Shown here one piece after another: positions 51,825 through 63,800 of a stretch of DNA of 64,000 bases; position 1 is the stretch's first letter; every line of letters begins with the position of its first letter. Location: contig OU015491.1 in assembly GCA_907164885.2 (NCBI GenBank), positions 119,009,431-119,073,430 on the forward strand, in the 5' to 3' direction. Below the pieces are notes generated by a model. It had not been told where the DNA came from. It did no database searches and saw only the letters and a list, made by a program, of their open reading frames with translations. The position numbers and the translations under genes are program-made. This DNA is from Dolomedes plantarius (taxonomy: Eukaryota; Arthropoda; Arachnida; Araneae; Dolomedidae).

Positions 51825-52160
51825 GTAATTAAGTAGACTTACTTTTTAATCTTCTTAGACTTCGTAATACCTGTTTACAACATGCGGTGGTTTACAAAAT
51901 TTCGAAGTAAAACTTGAGCTTGAAAGCTTTTGTTTTCTTTTGTATCTTTTATGTTTCCGTTTTTTTTTATGTGCACGTGTGTTTTCAAAAAAGAAAGGCT
52001 AAAACCGATAAACATATATTTTATTAAAATTGCTCATTATAAGTGTTTTCGTTTTCAAACCTTTCCGTTATGTACTTCCGTAAAAATTTATGTATGCAAA
52101 TAAAAGTTTATATTTTATGTACATTTTCATATGAAAGTCTTTACTACAGTTAAGAAAGTA

Positions 52161-52170
52161 GGGGGGGGGG
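52161..52170. repeat. Poly-G run
   Basis: Ten consecutive G, unusual in this AT-rich setting, just outside the piggyBac left end. Confidence 0.9.
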
Positions 52171-52182
52171 TTGTTTCATTAA

Positions 52183-54379
52183 CCCCGGAGAGGTCGCGCG
52201 GGGCACAGAGTCACCCCACGCGTAGAAAATCAACAAACCTCACGGGAAATTTCTATTGTTAATCAATCACCCTTTTAGTATCCTCCTGTCTGACCCTCCC
52301 CTTGGAATGGGTATTGTTATTTTGCACGTGCAATTCCTTTCTCTGCGAGAAGCAATCGTTTCTTGGAATCCATGTGATAACGGGGTGACTCAGTCTCCCC
52401 GTGCGACCGTTATTGCTCCGAAATTTTCCACTATAAGCAGTTTAGCTTCGTGCTCTGGAGTGTTTTAGTTGTTTTCTGCTCGGTTATTTGATAGATAATG
52501 GCGTACAAACGTAAATTTACGGAGTATGAAAAAGAGATGGAACGTTTGAGAACTCTGTTGGATGAAGTTGAGTCTTCTGAAGAAGAAATTGATCAAGGTA
52601 GCGAAAATGAACCTGATGAAGAAATATACAGTTCTCATGACAGCGAAAGTGAATTTGAGCAGAATGATGAAGACGACGAAAATACTGATTTAGAAGAAAG
52701 CATTTTTGTCAGCAAAAATAAAACAGTTTGGCAGAAAGAAAAACCAAATCAAAAAGTGAAAACGTGTTCTCAAAATATAATAACTCATTTACCAGGAGTA
52801 AAAGAAATTGCACGCAATATAACAGATCCTCTAGAAAGTTGGGAATTGTTTTCTAGTACTAGAATCATACGATCCATAGTAGAGTGGACAAATATTTATA
52901 TTGAAAAAATATCGGTAAATTACACCAGAGATCGGGATGCCAAGAGGACAAATGAGGTGGAAATCAGAGCCCTTTTTGGACGTTTATATCTGTGCGGTTT
53001 GTATAAATCATCTCATACAAATGCACAAGATTTGTGGTCTACTGATGGATCAGGCATTGAAATTTTAAGGATCAAAATGTCATACAGAAGATTTATTTTT
53101 CTTCTCAGATGCCTGCGGTTAGACAATGTGACCGGTCGTGAAGCTCGGAAAAAAGTGGACAAACTCGCGGCTGTGAGAGATTTTTTTGCCGATTTCAATG
53201 AAAATTGTCAAAAGACATATAGTATTGGTGAATATGTTACTATCGACGAAAAATTAGAGAAGTTTCGAGGGCGGTGTTATTTTCGTCAATATATAGCAAA
53301 CAAACCAGCGAAGTGTGGAATAAAAATCTTTGCCTTAGTAGATTCTAGGACTTTTTACAGCTATAGTATGGAGATATACGCAGGACAACAGCCGGAAGGT
53401 CCCTTCAGAAATGAAAATCCACCATTTGAAATTACTAAACGCCTGTGCACTCCTTTGTTTGGATCAGGCAGAAACATAACAATGGATAATTGGTATACGA
53501 GTTATCCTCTAGCGAAAGAACTTTTATCAAAGAAGCTAACAATTATAGGAACCCTGAAGAGAAACAAGGCTAAAATTCCCATCGAGTTCGTCAAAACAAA
53601 ACCTAGGAAAGTTTATTCTTCTATATTTGGATTTCAAAAGAACACAACACTAGTATCATATGTGCCTAAGAAATCAAAATGTGTAGTTTTGTTATCTACT
53701 ATGCATCGCGATGACGCCATTGATGAAAGTGATGATAAGAAGAAACCAGAAATAATTAAATTTTATAATTCAACAAAGGGGGGTGTAGAAAAAGTTGATG
53801 AAATGTCATCATTATATTCGACAGCTCGAAAAACCAACAGATGGCCGAAGGTCGTTTTTTATTGCGTGTTGAACGTCGCTGCAATAAATGTTATCTCTTA
53901 TACAGCCACACATAGAGATGAGAAAGAATATGCCAATGCTTCCTAAAGTGCTTCGTGAAAACATCAATGAAGCCACTTCTGGTGGATCAGAGGAACGCCC
54001 ATCAAAAAAACCAAAACCCGATAAAGGCCGATGTGCTATATGTCCAAGGTCCAAGGACAATAAAACTACAATTTCTTGCAAAAATTTTGATAATTTTACA
54101 TGTAAAATTCATTCTTCCTATATTTGCCAGAAGTGTATGTAAATTACCGATCCCAGATAAAAGGTATGTAATTCTTTTGAATAGAATTGTACTTTAAATA
54201 GAAAAAAAGTTTCCTTAAATAAAGAAGTATAGTTTATTAATGATATATTGCAATTATTGTGTATAATCAAGTGTGTGTTTTATTAATTTATAGCACATAT
54301 TTTAATAAAAGTGATTGGGGTGACTCAGTCACCCCGCGCGATCTCGAATGTCAGTGTTGGGTGCGCGACTTCTGCCGGG
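52183..54379 (+). mobile_element. piggyBac-family transposon, 2.2 kb, TTAA duplication
   Basis: It is flanked by TTAA at 52179-52182 and 54380-54383, the target site of piggyBac elements. The ends match as imperfect inverted repeats: CCCCGGAGAGGTCGCGC on the left and, reverse complemented, CCCGGCAGAAGTCGCGC on the right. Subterminal GGGTGACT/GAGTCACCCC blocks are present on both sides. The element contains a promoter-proximal stretch and one transposase gene, and inserted in the presumed intron after the guanylate cyclase exon. Confidence 0.93.
52498..54142 (+). CDS. piggyBac transposase, frameshifted near the C-terminus
   Basis: A DDE-type transposase that cuts and pastes the element at TTAA. 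The main frame (52498-53946, 482 residues) has an acidic N-terminus (residues 20-70), then the core: TIDEKLEKFRGRCYFRQYIA (first D at residue 250), NITMDNWYTSYPLA (second D at 330), and STKGGVEKVDEMSSLYSTAR followed by KTNRWPKVVFY. The third catalytic position, D in the active family (GGVD), is E431 here. D434 is kept. The frame ends early, but another frame continues through LPKVLRENINEATSGG to a cysteine-rich C-terminus, CAICPRSK...CKIHSSYICQKCM, ending at 54142, as expected for the family's zinc-binding domain. A frameshift between about 53905 and 53945 thus separates the two. The start ATG at 52498 is preceded by no other in-frame ATG. Confidence 0.9.
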
Positions 54380-54589
54380 TTAAGTTATCTTTGCTCTTTG
54401 TTCCCGTTTCTTTCAAATGCAGTTGTATGATCTGTTGATGATTAAAAGAAATAATTTTGTAAGCAATTACTTGTATGATAATTACAAGGATGTGTCCAAC
54501 GTCAATCAGGTATAACTCTAATTAGAGAAAACATACGTAGACTAAAATTAAATTACACTTGTAAAATAAGTAAATTACTTGGTTTGGAG

Positions 54590-54750
54590 CGCTACGGTCA
54601 ACTTTTGCTGCGCGATGGTTAACTAGACTGGGACCTACTGCTTAGAGCCTATTCCGAGCGGCTAAAAACGTCCATGTCAAGAATGGGATTCGAAGCCACA
54701 GACTCTGGTACCAATTGCTAGCAGTCTCGCCATTCAGCCATTGTCCGGCC
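54590..54750 (-). repeat. tRNA-Ser-like SINE
   Basis: On the minus strand from 54750: GGCTGAATGGCGAGACTGCT is a box A region followed by an anticodon-like GCT (serine). A long variable-arm-like segment and a box B, GGCTTCGAATCCC, follow. This is the layout of a type II (serine) tRNA head. The sequence then runs into a unique body to about 54590. The lack of a closed acceptor stem and the extra body favour a SINE over a functional tRNA. Confidence 0.6.
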
Positions 54751-54795
54751 TAATTACCAAGATAAGTAATTACTAAGACTTAATTGTGTCGATGA

Positions 54796-54799
<4 letters not shown>

Positions 54800-54833
<34 letters not shown>
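54800..54833. repeat. (TA)n microsatellite
   Basis: A TA run of about 17 units followed by TTTA repeats. Confidence 0.95.
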
Positions 54834-54838
<5 letters not shown>

Positions 54839-57513
54839 TTATTTATTTACAGTTCTTTTTCAGTTACATTTCATGCTCCATGCTGGAGTACATGATTTTT
54901 TCATACGCTTTGGAAATTCCTTTTTCTGTACCATCGTATATGACAATAATTTCTAGATGACTAGTAGAAGGCGTTGTTTCTTTTTATCTTCCTTTGATAG
55001 TTTAGATTCCCATTTATCTAATTTCATAACAGTCAGTTGGCCTCTGGCATTTTAACTTTTTATCCTAGAACTTTAATGTTTTTAACTTGTTTTAAGGCCT
55101 TTTGGTCATTCTTTTTATCGTATCTCGTGTTTTTTTTGTTGTCCTGTATTTTTATATTTTTTGAATGTTGGGTGAGTGGCCAGTCTTGTATGGATTAAGT
55201 TCCAGTCAGACATATGTAGCAACAACATAACATAACAATCAGTTGAATAAACAAATTAAATTTCATTAATTACGTTTATGTTACGGGCCTCTAATAAATG
55301 AATTTAATGAATGTCAAATCAGTACAGTCACTCGGGTATTCAAAGCGCTCCTAATATACATTTTCATAACAAATTTAAATTTCTTATCTGAATACCGGCA
55401 GATTCTAATATGTTTTTATTATATTTCGTGATAATTTTTGCAACGAGACTTTTATGAATAAAGTATTCTTCAAAAAAAAAACTAAAACTGGATTAAAATT
55501 AGCATCATCAATTCAATTTTGTTAAAATTTATTTAAATAGTTGTTACATACCTGTTTATACGCGAAATGATTATGACAAGTGATCCAATGTAAATAGATT
55601 TCATTATTGAAATTTACATTTTCTGTTTTGCTGATTTTTTCTCTCTCCCCCTCCCCTGGTGCTTTACGCTTTTAAAGTGTGCGTTGTGTAATCGAGTCTA
55701 ATCGAACGGACTGTCGGAAAGAAAGTGATAAAGGAAATGTTTGAGTTTAGTATAAGCCCAGATAGGATGTTCAAGACGGCGGGATTGATTAGCTGCAGTT
55801 ACTCAGGGCTAACACTATTAGTTTGGCTGTCAGTTAGCTGAGATCGTTCAGATAAATTGAAGGTTGAATTATTACAGTATGTAAAGTGAAAGTGTAATCA
55901 ATATATGCTATTTAAATTACTGTTTCTATAGTTTGACAGCAACGACTGAAGTTGAGATGTGACTTGCCATAAATTTTTCTCAGCGCAATTGACACAAAGT
56001 TTGAATATTTTGATCCAACAGAGAATGAAGTTTTGATTTTAGTTAGGTTTAGCAGATCACTGTTGCTAGCATTGAACTAAAGAATAGTAGGGACGTTCAG
56101 GGATATAAATTGGCAGTAAATGGCAATGGCTCTGTATTGCTATCGTCGTATGTAATAAATTAATACAAATCCCTCAAACAGATTTGCGTATACCCAATGA
56201 AATTTGTATTTTGTCTTTTAGCTTACACGAAGTTCGGTAAAAATCGTCAATTCACGTTAAACATTTCACGACGTATTCTTGAAAGTAAAAACTAATTTAT
56301 TTTAGGGCTACGTCACGTGCATCAGTATGGGCGTCATTATTTTTCTATGCATTTCATTTAAATTATTTTATTACTTTTCGATATATTTGCTTTCGGAAAA
56401 TGTTAGGGACTTTTATAGCTAATTGTCTTTATCTTACAAAGTAGAATTAATTGTACGCAGGAACTGTCACGTGTAAAATACTTTGTAACGCTTGCACGCA
56501 CTTTTAAAAAGAGCAATTTTCCCAAACTGACAAAATTGCATTTAGGTTACATTTGATGTGTTTGATGTAATGCGATTGAGAGAGAAATTACTTAAAACAT
56601 TATTTAATTTAGATTTTTACTTAAAGCATTATTTAATCAAAATTAAATGGTATCATTAAAAAGCCCTTTATTTACAATTAAGGAGGTAAATTAATAATGT
56701 AAACACTCTGTTCATCCTCAAAAATATGAAAGGAGGCTTAAATCACTTTAATTTTCCTTGTAAGGAAATAAGAACATTGAAAATCAATGGAGAGGAGATC
56801 AAATTATTGTCCTCAATATGTAAAAATACATGAAATGTTTAGGGTATTAAAAACAAAAATTTGAAATAAATTTCTACATTTGCTTTCACATCTTTCTTTT
56901 TCTACAGTTAAAATGTTATTGGATTAAATACTCCTTTTTATCATCTATAAATATAACTACTGTCTACAAATACTGAGCTTAAATTTAGTCATTTCTAAAT
57001 TTTATATTTTGTCTCGTTTTAAGAAGAGTTTTAAGAACTTTTTACAGGCAAAAAATAATGTACCAGAGAGTTAAAAACAATAGGATAAGTTATGTTTATA
57101 TAAAAAAATATGTTTAAAAATTGTGTGTACAAAGAATTTCTATAGTACATAACATTGTAAAAAGTTTCTTCAAATGAACAGTTGCGTCTCTGCATCATTA
57201 AATTCCTTGAAGACTAGACTTATATAAGTTTACCCTCTGGGTGGCCGCTTTATCCAGTTAAATCATCTGAAAAGTATTTTACATGTATATAATTTTAGTG
57301 GCTTCCTCAAGCTTTTACTTAGAGGGAACGTAAACGTGAAGAATAGCCTTTTAAATCTGTTGTAAACGTATACGACAAGATCCAACTCCACATTTTTTTA
57401 CAATCTCTCTACGGATACGATCAAAGATTATAAGGGCAATAATGACAAAGTTATGACAAATTCGTGTTAATAAACTGAAGACTATTCTGAAAGTTTTCGA
57501 GTCACGAGGAATA
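54834..57513. other. Non-coding, probably intronic
   Basis: I looked for the next guanylate cyclase exon (dimerisation helix or cyclase domain) on the + strand and did not find it. No other gene or repeat ends were recognised. Confidence 0.4.
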
Positions 57514-58813
57514 CAGAGGCTGTTCACACATTTTTTAGACAATGTATATTGTATTCACAAAACTAAATTACATAAAATTCTTGTGTTTTAAATGTTCTAT
57601 TTGACATCCCTTATTCTGAACTATCTTTCGACACCGCAATTTCCAGGATAATAATGCCTTTTGAAGTGTCAGAAGAGGTATTCTATCCCATTCCTCCTGA
57701 ACAGCTTTCCCGAGTCCTGTAAGGGTTTTGGGACGACGTTTGGATAATGCAGATTTTAAAAGTCCGAAAGCACAAAAATCCATAGGTGATATATCGGGAG
57801 ATTTAGTAGGGATATCAGTGAAGGGTATGGCCTTGATACCAGTTTTTTGTTCCATTTCTTTTAGGAAATTTACAGTGGATTTTGATGTGTGACTGCTAGC
57901 TTTGTCCTGATGGAGTCTCACAGATTGATGACACTGTGGGTAAAGCGATGGTATTTCATTCAGAAAAATTGGCAATAAAATATATTCCTGATAGTATTTG
58001 GAGTTAATCTTGACATTTTTTCCACTCTCTTTATTTTTAACTTGCCATTATAAGAAAAACCAGCAAAAATCATGAATCCCTTAGAAAAACTTTCTTTCGA
58101 TTCTTTGAACCATGTACTTAAATTTTTTTCTCCCCTTTTATGATAATAAATGGCTCTTTTTTGTTGCAATCATTTAAATAAACCCATGATTCATCTATTG
58201 TGACATTTGTTTTCCATTTTTCTTTCGATAATTGTTTCTCATATAGAATTCTGCAGCGTGTTCTGCGTTCAGCGATATGATTTGGAAGAAGACGATGCAC
58301 ATTGCGTTTTTTCGCTTTCTTAAGATTTAAATCAACGTTTATCATTTTGTTTACAGTGGACACCGAGCATTTTAATGATTTTTCAACTGTCCTTTGACTA
58401 GGGGGATTTTCTTTTAACATTAAACAACGTACCTTTGCAATTGTAGAAGATGTCCGTTTTTTCCTTGGATACTTGTTTGGAAATTTTGTCCCACTTGAGT
58501 CTCCAATTTGACGTTTTCTTTTCCTTTCTTGTTGACGATATTACCTATCGACGCTTTAGATATCACAAAACCATGACTCTCACATCGTTTTTGGATAACG
58601 GAGTATGCATATTTCTCTTCGGAAAGAGCATAAATGTAGCCTTCGAACCACTGCTTTGTTAAAATCGCCATTTTGAATAAAAACAAAACTTTCAAGCCGC
58701 AGACGATAATTTTGACTTTTAAAAACAGTACAATTGCAAATATTTCTTTTGCAGCAAACGATTTTTTATTACCGCTTACCAAAATCGTCTAAAAAATGTG
58801 CGAACAGCCTCTG
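57514..58813 (-). mobile_element. DD41D mariner-type transposon, 1300 bp, TA duplication
   Basis: The left end CAGAGGCTGTTCACACATTT and the reverse-complemented right end CAGAGGCTGTTCGCACATTT form terminal inverted repeats of at least 26 bp with one mismatch. Each end is flanked by TA (57512-57513 and 58814-58815). The element carries one decayed transposase in the minus direction and lies antisense to the presumed guanylate cyclase gene. Confidence 0.92.
57568..58671 (-). pseudogene. DD41D (rosa-type) mariner-like transposase, frameshifted
   Basis: It starts at an ATG at 58669-58671 (MAILTKQWFEGYIYALSEEK). An N-terminal helix-turn-helix segment contains SHGFVISKASIGNIVNKKGK. The catalytic core has TNVTIDESWVYLND (first D), VRLHQDKASSHTS (second D) and TKSPDISPMDFCAFG (third D). 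The second and third acidic residues are separated by 41 residues, the DD41D pattern of the rosa branch of the Tc1/mariner group. The end, KLRCRKIVQNKG and a basic tail, reaches a stop at 57568. At least three frameshifts split it into pieces (58671-58420, 58420-58118, 58169-57960, 57975-57568), so it is dead although its terminal repeats are still sharp. Confidence 0.88.
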
Positions 58814-59017
58814 TAGATAGACATATTCTAGAATTACCTTTTTCCTCAAGGAAATGAAATATTTAATAATAGACACTTAACTTGGTTGTTAAGCTCACAC
58901 TGTTCGATTAAATTGTGCCGAAATTTGTTAAGCAAATTTTATAATTTGGAGCACTATCAATCGCATATGATATGAGCAATCCTTGTTTGCGGCCAAGTAT
59001 TTTGCAGCCAAGTAAGG

Positions 59018-59074
59018 ACACGACGCAACTGGTTACAAACCCGTCCGACGGGTTTGTAACCAGTTGCGTCGTGT
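59018..59074. repeat. 57 bp near-perfect palindrome
   Basis: The 28 bp arm ACACGACGCAACTGGTTACA+AACCCGTC (59018-59045) is followed by one C and then by its exact reverse complement (59047-59074). It is GC-rich (CpG-containing) in AT-rich DNA. Shortly after, a GTGTGAAGACGGCCTT-like sequence (59162-59178) may mark a mobile element end. It could form a hairpin or cruciform. Confidence 0.9.
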
Positions 59075-59079
59075 GCGTG

Positions 59080-60353
59080 GCTCCATTCAATTACATAGGT
59101 TGCGACTCATCACGGACTGGTTTGTGATTAGAGTCAGTTATCAGTTTCTTTTGAGTTGCCCCGTGTGAAGACGGCCTTAATCTTTTCAACTGTAAGCTAT
59201 CTAGTTATATATAACTAATAGTAAGTAAGTGATGCTCTAAAAATAGAAGTATAAACTTCCTCGATTATATTAAAAAATATAAATGTCCTCTTCTGGGCAT
59301 CTTTTTATAATTATTCTAAAGAAATTCGTTGTTACGATCTTAAAAAGGTATTCAATTCATATTATATGTCTTAAGCGTGAAAATGGACTACTACCAATTT
59401 TTTCTATTAAAGCATTAACTGCATTAATTCTGGAATCAGTTTATTTGCCACCGAACCTGATAGAACAAGAAACTTTTAAAGCTATAATAATCTGTTTTCT
59501 CAAATGTAGGCGAGTAAGGTAATGAAGTTAGAAAAATAAAAAGCTATTTTAACTATTATAATGAGTCTACAGCAAAGATGAAATACTTTACTTTTAGTTT
59601 TAAAAATATTTCATCAAGAAAATTTATTTCTAAAACTTGCAATCGAAATACATAATTTTATAAAAATTTCAACGCTCGGAAGAAATTCTAAATTTGCTGC
59701 TTAAATGAATGTCTTAACTAAGCCTTTTAGCTCTATAAAATTTCATAAAATAAATATTTTAACAAGACAAAAGGAGAAAATGTGGTTTAAAGTAATTAGA
59801 TTTAAATATCTTAGTAATGCAATTGTTATTTCTCATAATGATTTACTCTGGCATGGTAAAAAGAAAAATACCATCTCTTAACTGAAACTGAAAAATGTTG
59901 TAAAACTACATCTATGGAAATCAAATGTTTCATCGCAATTTTTCAGTAATACAGGGTGATTTTTTTTAAAACTGACACTACTCAGAGCCATCTGTAGCGC
60001 GATCTATCAGCCGGAATTCCACCAAAATTGATAGAGGGACTAAGGACGACATGGGTTTCTGTGAAGAAAACAAAATGGTTACAAAACTCCCCGATAGGGG
60101 ACGATATGCCGCTGTTGTTGTCGGCGCACCCAAGAATTTGCATAAAAGGTAAGTAAAACATCAAAATGCCAATTCATGACTACGTAGGTGACAGTAGCGT
60201 CAGTATCTTGGGCTATAAAGATCGGTGCGGAATCTGTTGCGCCTTCGCTTTATAGAAGAAAGGGTCATCAGTTGCTTTTTTTCATTGGCCACCTCGCTTC
60301 CCGGACGTAACCTGGATATGGCATATTTATGTGGGGTTATTTTAAGTCTGAGG
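59080..60353. other. Non-coding, one candidate element tip
   Basis: ACAGGGTGATTTTTTTTAAA at 59951 resembles the CAGGGTG-type tips of DNA elements, such as the one at 43644. A GC-richer, gene-free segment follows to about 60300. No partner end or coding domain was identified. Confidence 0.35.
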
Positions 60354-60659
60354 TGTAACGTGGTGGAGCTTCGAACTTGGCGGCGCTAAAGGATAACATA
60401 TCCCGGACTTTAATAAACATTCCTGGTCACATATTACGCTTGGCCTGTTAGTAAACTGACACACTTTGAATAAACTTTCTCGATAAATGACTACACTCTG
60501 GAGCCATTTTCTTAAAGCAAGCTTCTGCGCCATTTTATTTCAACAAGCACACTTACTCGTATCACAGCAATGCGCAAGTGAACAAGTGCGACGTACAATC
60601 TGCTTTTTCTTCCTTTTACAAAGGGCACAGAGCGACATGTATTATTACAATTTGTAACA
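60354..60659 (-). mobile_element. Candidate 3' LTR of the BEL/Pao element
   Basis: On the minus strand the stretch begins TGTTACAAATTG (from 60659) and ends CCACCACGTTACA (60354), a TG...CA interval of 306 bp located about 150 bp after the pol stop. An AATAAA lies inside near 60535. The 5' LTR is outside the window, so this cannot be confirmed by comparison here. Confidence 0.45.
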
Positions 60660-60811
60660 CTCCAGCCGTTGAAACTAACAATTTCAAACAACTAACGCAA
60701 AATAGAATACACCACAAAGAATAACAAATAATAATACTTAATATCATACATAACAAAAATCAGTTTTAAAGCATAGATATGAAACATTTATTCTACAGGA
60801 AGTATACAAAT

Positions 60812-63800
60812 ATTACGTACATTTCGTTTTAGCAACTTTTGATTTGGTAATCATATCGTTGCTACTCTTGTTATCATTACCATGAAGTATCTCAGTTATT
60901 CTTCCTACTAACCATTTGGTAGACGGCAAATGTTCATCTTTTATCAATACAAGAGAGCCTAATTGAACATAATCTTTAGCAAATTTTCACTTATGACGCT
61001 GATGTAAATTATTAAGGTAATCTCGTTTCCATAGTTTCCAATTTTTTTGTGAGTACTTATTAATTCTCTCCCATTTAGATAATCTATTTTCATCTATATC
61101 ACATAAATTTGGATCAGTAAGTTTTTTAAGTGGTCTTCCGACTAAAAAAGGACCTGGAGTCAAAGTTTCAAAATTATCAAACTCTGCTGAAATTGGAGTT
61201 AACGGTCTAGAGGTTAATATTCCTTCAAATTCTAATAAAATAGTTAAAAACTCTTCCAAATGTAAACACTGATTACCTACAACTCTTTTTAAATGAGTCT
61301 TAAATGATTTTACCCCGACCTCCCAAATACCACCGAAATTTGGTGACCTAGGCGGAATGAATTTCCAATCAATGCCCTCAATGGTATAAAAATTCGCTAA
61401 AATCTCATCTGGACACTTAACCAGTTTTTGCAATCTTTTTATTTCTTTATTAGCTCCAATAAAAGTTTTTGAATTATCACTCATTATGCTAGCACATTTC
61501 CCTCGCCTAGCGAAAAACCTTTTTAGGCTAACAATAAAAGATTGGCTAGTTTCGTCAGTGACAAAATCTAAATGTATGGCTTTAGTACTCATACACACAT
61601 AAACTACAACATAAATCTTGTTGAAAATTCCCTTACGCTGATTTTTAAATTTTATGGTAAATGGCCTGCAAAAATCAACTCCAGTGATATTGAATGGGTA
61701 AGTTGGCGTAACACGCTCTTTCGGCAAATCAGCCATTAATTGTTGAACTGTGGCTGGTTTGTTTTTGAAGCATGTCACACATTTGTGAACAATCCTCCTG
61801 CAATTGTTTCTGTCATTAAGTGGCCAGAATTTCTATCGTACTTGATACAAAAGTGCTTGCGATCCTAAATGTAAATATTTTACATGAAAATTCTCTAAAA
61901 TAATACTAGTTAAACGATGTTTACCTAGCAAAACAATAGGATATTTGCTATTAGCGGGTAGGTCTGTATGTGACAATCGTCCGTCTACTCTAATAACTCC
62001 CATGTTATCAAGCAAAACATTCAAGGACGCAATTTTGCTTTTGGAAGAAACATATTTACCCATATTTAGTTGTTTTATTTCTTCACTAAACTCACCCTTC
62101 TGGGTTTGTAACAAAATCGACGTTTCTGCTTATTTTATCTCCTCTAAGGAAAGGACTCCATATTCCCTAATTTTGGGATTTTTTCAGTTGGAGATGAATC
62201 TAAAAATATAACTTACAATACGAATAAGTTTAAAATAATTAGAAGATGAATTTAGAATATCATTAAACAAATGAGGTTCACTATAAGAGAATAAAACTAA
62301 GTTAGAACAGTTATACATTTCATAGCTTTTTACCTCGTTTTGACAAGGTTCTTCAGCAAACTCAAATGGCAAGTCCTGTTCAGTAACCCATCTCTTGACT
62401 CTGTTAGCTTTCTAATTTCGTTGACTCTATTAGCGATGACGGATTTCCACTTGCTGCTGGAACCCTTAACCCAGCATAACATAATTTTAGCATCTGTCCA
62501 ATAGAATATTTTTAAGGGTTTATTTCGATCAAACACACTTTTAATGTCAGAACCTAGACGCTCTGCTAACAATGCTCCAAGTAATTCAAGATGAGGCAAC
62601 GTAACAATTTTCACAGGTGCAACACGACATTTTGATGCGACAAAATTCACAAAATTTTGCTCTTGATTCTGAAGTTTTACGTAAACAACCGCACTATACG
62701 CCTTTTGCCTGGTATCTGAGAAGCAGTGGATTTCTATAGAATCGGCTTCAAGATTTAAGATATATCTTGGAACTGTAATTTCACCGAGGCGCGAACACTC
62801 ACTACACCACTCTGTCCACTCTTGAGAGATATCTGTTGGACGTTCATCGTCCCATGTTAATTTTCGAATCCAAAGTTCTTGCACTAATAATTTTAATCTT
62901 ACCGTGTACGGAGTTATTAAACCAAGTGGATCAAATATTTTCCCCGCCGTTTTCAAGATGAAACGTTTAGTATTTTTTTAAGAGACTATCAAACTAGTAA
63001 TGTCTAGACTCAAGCTATCTTCATAAGTATTCCAGGATATTCCTAAGACCTTAAAGGACTCTTTTGAGTCAGCAATTTTATTTGGTTGGATTTCAAACTT
63101 TTCTTCTTCCCATCTTCTCATTAATTCAGAATCATTAGACACCCATTTACGCATGTGCCTACTAGCTTCACTCATTATTTGTTTAGCTTTACATGATAAT
63201 CTTAGAGACTGTTCTACACTGTCTTGTCCAGCAATGAAATCATCCCCGTAAATACAAGAGTTTAGTATTTCAAATACATCTGGTTGCTCATCTCTGTATT
63301 TTCGTAAGTGTTCTTTAATAGTAGCAGCTAACAAGAACGGACTCGATTTAACTCCAAAATTTACTCTTTTGAATCTATATATCTCTAAATTTTTTTCATC
63401 AAATTGTGTGTTTCTCGAAAAGAGGAAACGTACTGCATCACGGTCCCTTTCTGCTAGTGCAATTTGCAAAAATGCTTTTTCCACATCTGCCAAAATAGCA
63501 ACTTTAGATAATCTAAAATTAATTAGCAAATGGGACATATTAGGGTTTAAATTTGTACCTGTTCATAGACAATCATTCAACGATAATTCCCCTACATCAC
63601 GAGAGCTGCCGTCAAAGACTATCCTAGTTTTCGTTGATGTACTAGACTCTCTTAATACCGGTTGGTGTAGTAAGTAGAATACTGGTTTACCGATATGTTT
63701 ATTTTTATTTGATATTTTCTCAATAATATCTTGCTGGAGATAATCATTTAATATTTCTCTGTACGTAGAAAATAGTGTTCTATCATAAGACATTCGTTTT

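Noticed and set aside
53013..53198. Minus-strand frames inside the piggyBac gene
   Set aside because: Shadows of the transposase coding strand.
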